From NCBI GenBank assembly GCA_963780165.1, contig CAWABB010000008.1, positions 1 through 64,000 of the forward strand: a stretch of DNA of 64,000 bases, in the 5' to 3' direction. How positions within the stretch are numbered: the stretch's first letter is position 1; each line of letters opens with the position of its first letter. The DNA is from CAWABB01 sp963780165. GTDB lineage: Bacteria; Bacteroidota; Ignavibacteria; UBA10030; UBA6906. The position numbers were made by a program, and so were the translations under genes. Positions 16,903 through 24,895 of the stretch are shown here, piece by piece. The notes under the pieces were generated by a model. The model worked only from the letters and a program-made list of their open reading frames with translations. It had not been told where the DNA came from and searched no databases.

Positions 16903-18264
16903 CTAGACGATTCCCTGGTCCATCATTGCGTCTGCGACCTTCAAGAACCCGCCGATATTAGCGCCGTTGACGTAGTTCCCGGGAGTCCCGAACCGATCGG
17001 CCATTTCGACGCACGTGCGGTGGATGCTCCTCATGATCTGACGGAGGCGCAGGTCGACCTCGTCTTTCGGCCACGGGAGGCGCATGCTGTTCTGGGCCAT
17101 CTCCAGCCCAGAGACCGCGACGCCACCGGCATTCGCTGCCTTGCCCGGCCCGTAGAGGATTCCGGCATCCAGAAAAGTCTTGACTCCGTCTGGCGTCGTG
17201 GGCATGTTAGCACCCTCGGACACGCACGCCACGCCGTTGCGGACCAGGTTCGCCGCGTCTCTGCCGTTAATCTCGTTTTGCGTCGCGCTCGGGAACGCGC
17301 AGTCGGCCTTGTGGTCCCACAGTGGGTTATGGTCCATCGAGCCATCGAGCGCGGCGTACGTCGCCGAACGGTATTTTGTTGTGTACTCCTGAATCCTTCC
17401 GCGGCGGACATTCTTGAGTTCCATCACGTATGCCAGCTTTTCCGCCGAGATTCCTTCTGCGTCGTAGATGTATCCGTTCGAGTCGGAGAGCGTGACGGCC
17501 TTCCCGCCGAGCTGGTTGATCTTCTCGACGGTGTACTGCGCAACGTTGCCGCTACCGGAAACGAGGCAGATCTTCCCGTCGAGCGTCTTCCCTTTTGTCG
17601 CGAGCATCTCTGCCGCGAAATACACCGCCCCATAGCCGGTGGCCTCAGGCCGGATCAGCGAGCCGCCCCAATTCAGCCCCTTGCCCGTGAGGACCCCGGT
17701 GAATTCGTTCCTGAGTTTCTTATACTGTCCGAACAGGTACCCGATCTCCCTTCCGCCCACACCGATATCGCCTGCGGGGACGTCCGTGTCGGCCCCGATG
17801 TGCCTGAAGAGTTCGCTCATGAAGGCCTGGCAGAACCGCATGATCTTCAGATCGCTCTTTCCCTTCGGATCGAAATCTGACCCGCCCTTTCCGCCCCCCA
17901 TCGGAAGCGTCGTCAGGCTGTTCTTGAACACCTGTTCAAAGGCCAGGAACTTCAGGATGCCCTGCGTGACCGACGGGTGAAACCGGAGTCCTCCCTTGTA
18001 CGGGCCGATCGCGCTATTCATCTCAATCCTGTATCCCCGGTTCACGTGGATTTCTCCCTGTTCGTCGACCCAGGGGACCCGGAACGTGATGATCCTTTCA
18101 GGCTCGACGATGCGCTCGAGAACCTTTGCAGCCTGGTACTCCGGGTGCCGCTCGAACACGAGCGTGAGCGATTCCGCGACTTCCTGGACTGCTTGATGGA
18201 ACTCCCCTTCCGCCGGGTTCTTCGCCTTGACCTCCGCCATAAGGTCGCGTACGTAGTCTGACAT
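16903..18264 (-). CDS. gdhA: Glutamate dehydrogenase, GdhA type (copy 2, NADP-like loop)
   Basis: A 453-residue hexameric-type glutamate dehydrogenase of normal length (about 450). Substrate-pocket segments GPYKGGLRFHPSV and PMGGGKGGSDFDPKGKSD are intact, as are the dinucleotide loop VSGSGNVAQ and GANMPTTPDG. The second coenzyme loop reads LSDSNGYIYD, like the Ser-Asp-Ser of NADP-dependent enzymes, which hints at an anabolic role; this is inference. GGAGG precedes the ATG. It sits between the two receiver/ATP-grasp genes, and a hairpin follows its stop. Confidence 0.95.
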   Translation of the reverse strand: MSDYVRDLMAEVKAKNPAEGEFHQAVQEVAESLTLVFERHPEYQAAKVLERIVEPERIITFRVPWVDEQGEIHVNRGYRIEMNSAIGPYKGGLRFHPSVTQGILKFLAFEQVFKNSLTTLPMGGGKGGSDFDPKGKSDLKIMRFCQAFMSELFRHIGADTDVPAGDIGVGGREIGYLFGQYKKLRNEFTGVLTGKGLNWGGSLIRPEATGYGAVYFAAEMLATKGKTLDGKICLVSGSGNVAQYTVEKINQLGGKAVTLSDSNGYIYDAEGISAEKLAYVMELKNVRRGRIQEYTTKYRSATYAALDGSMDHNPLWDHKADCAFPSATQNEINGRDAANLVRNGVACVSEGANMPTTPDGVKTFLDAGILYGPGKAANAGGVAVSGLEMAQNSMRLPWPKDEVDLRLRQIMRSIHRTCVEMADRFGTPGNYVNGANIGGFLKVADAMMDQGIV

Positions 18265-18414
18265 TGTGCCTCCAAACGTGGTGAGTGTGGTCCCTGCACG
18301 GCCGACGCGTTGGTCGGGTTGCAGGTGGAGGATAGGGAACTGTCGGATTGCGGTGTATCGGCGGGACGCGCGAAAGGATGTGGGGAAATCCCTACAGGGC
18401 CAACGGGGACGTTC

Positions 18415-21393
18415 TCAGACGCCCGGCTTCGTGATCACTCCGAGATTCTGCTGGCCGCTGATATGAACGCTGAACGGCTGGCCGAAACGAAGGTGCCGCG
18501 TGGATCCGATTTCCTCCGTCGCGGGCTGCTGAAGCAGCCACTCCCAGTCAACGAAGCCGACGTCCGCGGACTGGTTCACCGTGAAGTAGCCAACGCGGAA
18601 GCTGGTGATGTTCTGGAAGAAATGAGAGCCCTGGGATGGGGTGACGCTGAAATCCCTGAACCCGCATTCGACGATTGCGCATGCGCCTGCAATCTGATCC
18701 CATGTCACGGGGACCCCCAGCCAGTGATCAAGGCTTCCCCAGCGCCCCACCCCGATGAGCACGTACGGCCGCTTCTGGTCGACGAGCTTCGCGTTCAGCC
18801 GGCTCACCTCCTCGGCGGTTTCGCGGCTGCGACCACGGTCGAACTTGTGGATGTCCACCATGATGATGTCGTACAGGTCGTTGTAGGCGCCATTCCCGAG
18901 CACCTGGGTGCTCCGGCAAATCAGGCCTTCGTCGGGGACGTCCTCTGTGCGAAGCTGCTCGGGTTCATAGCTCATCACGAGCGGCCGGATCTGCAGGAAC
19001 GCAAACTCCTTCGGCGCGTTGGCCGGGACCAGCAAATTGACTGCGAATTCGATTTCGACTGCCGTGCCCATCCCCCACGAGCCCATTTCAAGCACGAGGT
19101 CCAGGATTTCCGGAAGAGGGAACACCTTGTGTTTCAGGATGGGGGCGAACGTGACCACGCGCCTCCCGCTTCGGGATGTCCCATCGTACACGCTTTCGTT
19201 CTCGGGCGAGTATGTTGACCCGACGTGAAAGAGCGTCCCGTCGGATTCGGCGGCGGTCAGAGGGAACCGAACCATGAACCCCGCAGGATCATCCATTCCG
19301 TCCGTCAGGGCGCGCCCAAGGTCCAGGGCATAGAAATCCTGCTGGGCGTTCCGGATCGTCTCGAGCGTAGAGAAAAACTGCAGGAGATGACGTGGATACT
19401 TCGGACAGAACCGGACGGTGTTCCCGCCCTCGACAACCGTCTTGCCGAGCCCCAACGCCACGAGCACAATGCCGTCATCTGATTTCTGCGGGGGTACCGG
19501 GTAGAAGTTGTATGATTTCCCGACGCCGGCGAAATCGGGATAGAATCTTCCGTGGCGCTCGGCACCCACCATCCTCTGAATAATGACCGCCATCTTCTCC
19601 TCCTCGAGGCGGTATGAGGTCGCCTTCATATAGTCTTTCGCCTTCCGGGAGAAGGCCGATGCGTAGACGAGCTTCACCGTATAGAGGAGCTGTTGCAGCC
19701 GGGCCTCATGACTCGGGTGGTTGTTCGGGATCATGTAGGTCTCGTACACGCCGGCGAACGGCTGGTACTGCGAGTCCTCAAGGAGGCTCGACGAACGCAC
19801 GGCGAGCGGTTCGCGGATGAGGTCGAGGAAATCCGAGAGCCGATAGAGGATGTCTCCCGGGAACTTCTCCGCCGAGACGAACCGTCGCTGAATCTCCGCG
19901 TCGTCGGAAGTCTGCAGCGCCCACGCGAACAGGTTGTTCTCCTCCAGGTATCGGTCGAAGACGTCTGTTGCGATCACCACGGCTGACGGGACGGAGATTT
20001 CGACGCCAGGGAACCGGTCGTGGATGCCGTACGTGTTGATCAGCGTATTGATAAACCCCAGGCCGCGAGCCTTTCCGCCGAGGGATCCGCTCCCGATGCG
20101 TGCGAAGCTGTTCTTCGGGTCGAACGACTCCCTGCTGAAGTCGGAGATCACGCCCCGTTGCCGCATCCCGCGGTACTCGCGCAGCGAGGAGATGAGCTCC
20201 TCGCGGAGGTCGGCGACGCTCGCGAAATCGGTGACCTTGTGAGGCCTGAGGCGATCGGCCAACCAGAATTCGGTCCTCGCCTTCAGCCAGTTGGAGAAAT
20301 GGTTTCGCGACGCGTGGAAGACGATGCATTCGTCCGGCACCGACATCAGCTGGGCTTCGAGCGTGAGAAGATTGTGCGCGCGGCCGACCTCTGAGCCGGA
20401 GGCGTCCCGGAACACGAAATCGCCGAAGCCGAAATTGTCCAGCATGAATTGCCGGAGCTCGTGATGGAGCCGCGGCGACTGCTTCAGCAGGAAGGACACG
20501 CCGAGCGCGCGGGCGCGCAACTCCATATCCGGGCTGCTGGACTGCAGCAGAATCGGGATGTCCGTGTATTCGCGCTTCACCATTTCAGCGAACCGGAGCC
20601 CGCCCTCCGGGTCCTTTACGCCATTGCGCTTGAAGTTGATGTCAGAGATGATGCCGAGGAGCGTCTCCTGGTATTTCTCGAAATAAGCCCACGCCTCCTC
20701 ATATGTCGCGCAGAGAAGGATCTTGGGCCGGGCGCGCATGCGGAGGAAACGGTGGCTGAGATTGACGCCCTCGGAGATCAGACGCTGCGACTGGTTCAGG
20801 ATCTCCGTGTAGATGATGGGGAGGTATGATGAGTAGAACTTGACGTCGTCTTCCAGGAGGATGATGGACTGGACGCCGACCGCCTTTGTATCGCTGTCGA
20901 CGTTGAGCCGGTCCTCGAGCGATTTGATGATGGCGATGATCAGCCGGTAGTCTCCCTGCCAGATGAAGATGCGGTCGAAGACTGTCGTGTCGTAGTGCGT
21001 CACGATCTCCTTCCGCTCGCGGTTGTCATAGGCCAGGAGGACGATCGGAGTGTCCAGGCCGCTTTCGCGCACGCGCTGTGCGAACCTGACCGCGTTCATG
21101 TCCTCGATGTGCAGGGTCGTAATGATCAGGTCGAACGGGCCTTCCTGGTCGAGAACCTCCATCGCCTCCGCGCTGGTCGTGACGTGCGTAAGTTCGGGCG
21201 GGTGGCTCAGGTTGAGCCCCTGGAACTCCTGGCGGATCAGCTCGTACAACCGGCCGTCTTCCTCGAACAGGTACTGGTCGTAGAGGCTGGCGACCAGAAG
21301 GATGTCACGGACTTTGAAGCGCATCAGCTTCCGGAAGCTCTTGATGCGTGATCCTTCGATGTCTTCGATGTTCAGATGGTGGGGTGCGGCCAT
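18415..21393 (-). CDS. Two-receiver protein with PEP-synthase/PPDK nucleotide-binding domain (copy 1)
   Basis: A 992-residue paralogue of the protein at 13776-16790, collinear over its whole length. Receiver-like domain 1 again has LIITTLHIEDM without the acceptor Asp. Domain 2 has LLEDDVKF, GIISDINF and FLLKQSP. The ATP-grasp region shows GSGSLGGKARGLGFI, VRSSSLLEDS with FAGVYET, VALGLGKTVVEGG, VEIEFAV and LQIRPL. The tail has YVLIGVGRWGSLD and PSQGSHFFQNITSF. No phospho-His or PEP-binding domain follows. It lies 112 nt after one GdhA-type gene and 150 nt before the other, and probably uses ATP to act on, or signal to, its dehydrogenase neighbour; that link rests on the duplicated context only. 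Confidence 0.85.
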   Translation of the reverse strand: MAAPHHLNIEDIEGSRIKSFRKLMRFKVRDILLVASLYDQYLFEEDGRLYELIRQEFQGLNLSHPPELTHVTTSAEAMEVLDQEGPFDLIITTLHIEDMNAVRFAQRVRESGLDTPIVLLAYDNRERKEIVTHYDTTVFDRIFIWQGDYRLIIAIIKSLEDRLNVDSDTKAVGVQSIILLEDDVKFYSSYLPIIYTEILNQSQRLISEGVNLSHRFLRMRARPKILLCATYEEAWAYFEKYQETLLGIISDINFKRNGVKDPEGGLRFAEMVKREYTDIPILLQSSSPDMELRARALGVSFLLKQSPRLHHELRQFMLDNFGFGDFVFRDASGSEVGRAHNLLTLEAQLMSVPDECIVFHASRNHFSNWLKARTEFWLADRLRPHKVTDFASVADLREELISSLREYRGMRQRGVISDFSRESFDPKNSFARIGSGSLGGKARGLGFINTLINTYGIHDRFPGVEISVPSAVVIATDVFDRYLEENNLFAWALQTSDDAEIQRRFVSAEKFPGDILYRLSDFLDLIREPLAVRSSSLLEDSQYQPFAGVYETYMIPNNHPSHEARLQQLLYTVKLVYASAFSRKAKDYMKATSYRLEEEKMAVIIQRMVGAERHGRFYPDFAGVGKSYNFYPVPPQKSDDGIVLVALGLGKTVVEGGNTVRFCPKYPRHLLQFFSTLETIRNAQQDFYALDLGRALTDGMDDPAGFMVRFPLTAAESDGTLFHVGSTYSPENESVYDGTSRSGRRVVTFAPILKHKVFPLPEILDLVLEMGSWGMGTAVEIEFAVNLLVPANAPKEFAFLQIRPLVMSYEPEQLRTEDVPDEGLICRSTQVLGNGAYNDLYDIIMVDIHKFDRGRSRETAEEVSRLNAKLVDQKRPYVLIGVGRWGSLDHWLGVPVTWDQIAGACAIVECGFRDFSVTPSQGSHFFQNITSFRVGYFTVNQSADVGFVDWEWLLQQPATEEIGSTRHLRFGQPFSVHISGQQNLGVITKPGV

Positions 21394-21457
21394 GGACTGT
21401 CGTTGCTCCGTATTCGACTATGATACGGGATTGGCGTCAGACGGTCAAGAACGCGAA

Positions 21458-21477
21458 AGCCTCCCGGTCGGGAGGCT
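21458..21477 (-). repeat. Intercistronic 8-bp hairpin, terminator-like
   Basis: AGCCTCCC (21458-21465) pairs with GGGAGGCT (21470-21477) around GGTC. On the minus strand the stem is followed by TTCGCGTTCTTG, a weak T-rich tail. It stands 29 nt after the stop of GdhA copy 1 and before the receiver/ATP-grasp gene copy 1, so it may lower read-through rather than end the operon. Confidence 0.5.
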
Positions 21478-21505
21478 CTCTGCGGTACGGGGAGGGGGGG
21501 ATAGC

Positions 21506-22846
21506 TCAGACGAGGCCCTGGTCCATCATGGCGTCGGCGACTTTGAGGAAGCCGGCGATGTTGGCCCCGACCACGTAGTTTCCAGGCGCGCCGAACTTCT
21601 CGGCGGTCGTCAGGCATGTGCTGTGGATGTTTCGCATGATCTGGTGGAGGCGCTGGTCCACCTCTTCTTTCGGCCACGGCAGGCGCATGCTGTTCTGGCT
21701 CATTTCGAGGCCGGAGGTCGCCACACCGCCCGCGTTGGAAGCCTTGCCGGGCGAGAAGAGGACCTTCGCGTCCTGCAGCACTTTGACGCCGCCGAGGGTC
21801 GTCGGCATGTTGGCGCCTTCGCACACGCAGACGCAGCCGTTGTTCACCAGCTCACGGGCGTCGTTCTCGTCCAGCTCGTTCTGCGTCGCGCAGGGGAGGG
21901 CCACATCTGCCTTCACGACCCATGGACGCTTTCCCGGGTGGAATGGAACCTTGAACTTGTCAGCGTAGTCCTGGACGCGGTCATGGCTGCTGGAGCGCAT
22001 CTCCAGCATGTATTCGATCTTCTCGCCGCGCACGCCCGCTTCGTCGTACACGAAGCCGTCGGGGCCGGAGAGCGTCACGACGCGCGCGCCGAGCTGGGTC
22101 GCTTTCTGCGCGGCGCCCCACGCGACGTTGCCGAATCCCGACACGGCGACGACTTTCCCTTCGAACGTTTGCCCGCGGGTCTTCAGCATCTCTTCCGCGA
22201 AATAGACGACGCCGTAGCCGGTGGCTTCGGGACGGACGAGCGATCCGCCCCAGTTCAGCCCCTTGCCCGTGAGCACGCCCGAGAACTCGCGCGTGAGGCG
22301 TTTGTACTGCCCGAACAGATAGCCGATCTCTCGCGTGCCGACGCCGATGTCGCCCGCCGGGACGTCCGTGTCCGGTCCGATGTGACGGAACAGCTCGGTC
22401 ATGAAGCTCTGGCAGAACCGCATGATTTCGTGGTCACTCTTCCCTTTCGGATCGAAATCAGATCCGCCCTTGCCGCCGCCCATCGGGAGGGAGGTGAGGC
22501 TGTTCTTGAAGACCTGTTCGAACGCCAGGAACTTCAGGATGCCGAGCGTGACCGACGCGTGGAACCGGAGGCCCCCCTTGTACGGCCCGATTGCGCTGTT
22601 CATCTGGATGCGGAAGCCGCGGTTGATATGGACGTCGCCCTGGTCGTCGGTCCAGGGGACGCGGAACATGATGACCCGCTCCGGCTCAACCATGCGCTCG
22701 AGGATCTTCGCGCTGCGGTACTCCGGGTGACGCTGGAGCACCAGGTCCAGCGACTCCAGAACCTCCGTTACGGCCTGATGGAACTCGGGCTCTGCGGGGT
22801 TCTTTGCCTTCACCTGTGCTATGAGATTCTGAACGTATTGGGACAT
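21506..22846 (-). CDS. gdhA: Glutamate dehydrogenase, GdhA type (copy 1, NAD-like loop)
   Basis: A 446-residue glutamate dehydrogenase. GPYKGGLRFHASV and PMGGGKGGSDFDPKGKSD (catalytic Lys126) are intact, with VSGFGNVAWG as the dinucleotide loop. The second coenzyme loop reads LSGPDGFVYD and is followed by EYMLEM and VQDYADKFKV, very like the NAD-specific clostridial enzyme. This copy may therefore be catabolic while copy 2 is NADP-type; the assignment is inferred from loop similarity. The start is ATG 22846 with GGAG 6-9 nt upstream; the open frame to 22912 is not needed. It is 62 nt downstream of the membrane-anchored receiver/GcvH-like gene. Confidence 0.95.
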   Translation of the reverse strand: MSQYVQNLIAQVKAKNPAEPEFHQAVTEVLESLDLVLQRHPEYRSAKILERMVEPERVIMFRVPWTDDQGDVHINRGFRIQMNSAIGPYKGGLRFHASVTLGILKFLAFEQVFKNSLTSLPMGGGKGGSDFDPKGKSDHEIMRFCQSFMTELFRHIGPDTDVPAGDIGVGTREIGYLFGQYKRLTREFSGVLTGKGLNWGGSLVRPEATGYGVVYFAEEMLKTRGQTFEGKVVAVSGFGNVAWGAAQKATQLGARVVTLSGPDGFVYDEAGVRGEKIEYMLEMRSSSHDRVQDYADKFKVPFHPGKRPWVVKADVALPCATQNELDENDARELVNNGCVCVCEGANMPTTLGGVKVLQDAKVLFSPGKASNAGGVATSGLEMSQNSMRLPWPKEEVDQRLHQIMRNIHSTCLTTAEKFGAPGNYVVGANIAGFLKVADAMMDQGLV

Positions 22847-22908
22847 TGTGACTCCGCTCTGTTGTGATATCGCTTGTTCCGCCGGCCTTCGGCGGACTGG
22901 GCCGGCCG

Positions 22909-24072
22909 TCACCTGCCAAAGAAGGCCGACACGATTTCCTCGTAGTCGCGGTCGACGAAATCCTGAAGCTCGCCCGCGTACATTTCATCCGCACCGGCGA
23001 GGTCGCTCCCCTCGGGAAGGGTGCGCGTCAGTTTCCTGGTCAGCGTCCGGAAGCGCTCCAGCTCCTCCTGATAGAACGCGACTGCCGCGTTGCCGATCTT
23101 CAGGTCCGGAAGCTCCGCGTCGAGCTTGTCGGCGTCGATGATACAGACCCAGTTGTTCTCGTACGGAGTCTTGTCGAGCGCCTCGGCTGAGCCCGAGAGC
23201 CTGCTGTTCACGTTCACCACTTTGCCGCTCACGGGGGAGCGGAACGTCACGCGGCGCTTCCCGCGGCGGACGCTGAAGAGCGGCTGCCCTTTCGCTGCGA
23301 TCATCCCGAGGTTGGGGAGCATCACTTCGTCCACCTTGCCGATGAGCTTTTTCGCGAAATCGTCGATCCCGACGCGGGTCTCGCCGTCTTCGTCAACGGC
23401 CGCCCAGGTGTGGCCGGAGGCGATGAACACGCCGCCGGGGATAGCGAACTCGTTCGCCCGGGTGCTCTCCGCGCCCGAGAGGTGCGTGATGCGCACGGTG
23501 GGCTTGAGCAGCTTCTGAATCCGATCCTGCCGGCGAATGAGCGACTTCTTCACGAAGGCGAGCAGTTCGTCCTCGGTGAACGGCTTCTGGACGTAGTCCA
23601 TCGCGCCGTGCTTCATCGTTTCGACGGCGGTCTCGACGGTCGCATAGCCGGTGATGATGACGACGTCGATGTCGGGTCGGAGATGCTTCACGGCCTTTGT
23701 GACCTCGACCCCGTCCATCGCCGGCATCTTGAGGTCGGTGAAGACGAAATCGTAATGGTGCGTCCGGATCAGCCCGAGCGCCTCCTGGCCAGTCTCCACC
23801 GTGTCGACGGCGTAGCCGTCGAGCACCAGGATCTTCCGGAAGCTGCCGAGAATGACCTCCTCGTCGTCCACGCACAGGATGCGCGCCTTCGGACTCTGGA
23901 CCTCAGCCCGTTTGAGCGTCTTCGCTTCGCGGGTGAAGTCCAGGCGCAGGCTCTCGGAGAGCGCTGCCTCCCGCTCCGCCCGCGCTTTCTTCGCCCCGAC
24001 ACGGCGCGAGACCGCCCTGATCGCAATGTCTGCAATGATGAAGAGGATGACGGCGACGATGAACGGAAGCAT
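22909..24072 (-). CDS. Membrane-anchored response regulator with GcvH-like domain
   Basis: A 387-residue protein with an unusual plan: an N-terminal membrane segment (about 1-19), a charged helix, a receiver (about 62-180; acceptor Asp113 in FTDLKMP, Lys163 in QKPF), then a domain resembling the lipoyl carrier GcvH (about 215-320; GHTWAAVDEDGETRVGID, then SPVSGKVVNVNS). Lys272 in RRGKRRV falls exactly where GcvH carries lipoate, eight residues before the Pro of PVSG. A C-terminal helical tail follows. The domain may bind lipoate or simply act as a protein-binding fold. It lies 12 nt after a soluble regulator with the same domain pair. Confidence 0.82.
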   Translation of the reverse strand: MLPFIVAVILFIIADIAIRAVSRRVGAKKARAEREAALSESLRLDFTREAKTLKRAEVQSPKARILCVDDEEVILGSFRKILVLDGYAVDTVETGQEALGLIRTHHYDFVFTDLKMPAMDGVEVTKAVKHLRPDIDVVIITGYATVETAVETMKHGAMDYVQKPFTEDELLAFVKKSLIRRQDRIQKLLKPTVRITHLSGAESTRANEFAIPGGVFIASGHTWAAVDEDGETRVGIDDFAKKLIGKVDEVMLPNLGMIAAKGQPLFSVRRGKRRVTFRSPVSGKVVNVNSRLSGSAEALDKTPYENNWVCIIDADKLDAELPDLKIGNAAVAFYQEELERFRTLTRKLTRTLPEGSDLAGADEMYAGELQDFVDRDYEEIVSAFFGR

Positions 24073-24084
24073 GGGCGACTCTCC

Positions 24085-24891
24085 TCAGATGGTATCCGAT
24101 CCGCAAGGGGTCAGGTGGGACAATTCATATTCGGGATTTGACGGGATGATTCTGTACAGCCAACCGGCGAAGTACGGGTCTTTCTCGACAATGTGAGGGT
24201 CCGCGCCAAGGTCGGGGTTGCGCGCGATGACCTTGCCGCTGAGCGGGGAGAGGATGGCGTGCGTGAGCCCCTCGGCCGTCTCGATGCTCGCGCACCGGAT
24301 GCCCTGGACAATATCTTCCTGTTCCTCCATGAAATCAAGGCGGCTGATCCGGTCCACCGTGCGCGCGAAGGCATGCGACACGCCGATAAGGGCAGTGCCG
24401 TCGCTGTCGAGCGTCGTCCAGCTCATGTAGCCCAGGCGGTAGTATCTGGGCGGGCAGGGGACGGTGAACAGCGGCGCGTCTTCCGGGGGACCGGTCCGTA
24501 CGCTGCGGAGCGACACAAGATCGCGGTACCGCAGCCCCCGCTTCAGCGTCGACAGCAACTCGTCGGCGGTGAACGGCTTTGGGACGAAGTCGATGGCGCC
24601 CGCATACAGCGAGCGCACAGCGTTTTCGACGGTGGAGTAGCCGGTCGAAATGATCACCGGCGTCTCAGCCGAGCGACGCTGCACCTGGGCGAGCACTTCG
24701 AATCCGTCCATCTCCGGCATCATGATGTCGCACATTACCAGACGGTAGTGGTGCGCCTCCAGCGCGCGCAATGCCGAGGCGCCGTCCCGGGCGGTCTCCA
24801 CGGTAAGGCCTTCCGCCGTGCAAATGTGGCGGACCGCCTCGAGCACGACGTCTTCGTCGTCGATGACAAGGATGTCGGTCTCGCTGGCCAT
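24085..24891 (-). CDS. Response regulator with GcvH-like domain (soluble)
   Basis: A 268-residue protein: a receiver at 1-120 (Asp11-Asp12, acceptor Asp55 in MCDIMMPEMDG, Lys105 in VPKPF) followed by a GcvH-like domain (about 150-255: YYRLGYMSWTTLDSDGT, ALIGVSHAFA, LSPLSGKVIARNPDL, DPYFAGWLYRIIP). At the lipoyl-lysine position this copy has Gly, so it cannot be lipoylated there, unlike the membrane-anchored paralogue downstream. It has no DNA-binding domain. It starts 4 nt after the heme-c sensor kinase stop and is the likely phosphorylation partner of that kinase. Confidence 0.85.
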   Translation of the reverse strand: MASETDILVIDDEDVVLEAVRHICTAEGLTVETARDGASALRALEAHHYRLVMCDIMMPEMDGFEVLAQVQRRSAETPVIISTGYSTVENAVRSLYAGAIDFVPKPFTADELLSTLKRGLRYRDLVSLRSVRTGPPEDAPLFTVPCPPRYYRLGYMSWTTLDSDGTALIGVSHAFARTVDRISRLDFMEEQEDIVQGIRCASIETAEGLTHAILSPLSGKVIARNPDLGADPHIVEKDPYFAGWLYRIIPSNPEYELSHLTPCGSDTI

Positions 24892-24895
24892 GGGC

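Noticed and set aside
16759..17880. Long plus-strand open frame opposite GdhA copy 2
   Set aside because: Antisense shadow of a conserved gene in GC-rich DNA; the same pattern recurs opposite GdhA copy 1 (21302-22867).
13776..21393. Naming the two receiver/ATP-grasp proteins as PEP synthase (ppsA)
   Set aside because: The phospho-His swivel and the PEP-binding barrel are absent, so the PEP synthase reaction cannot be assumed.
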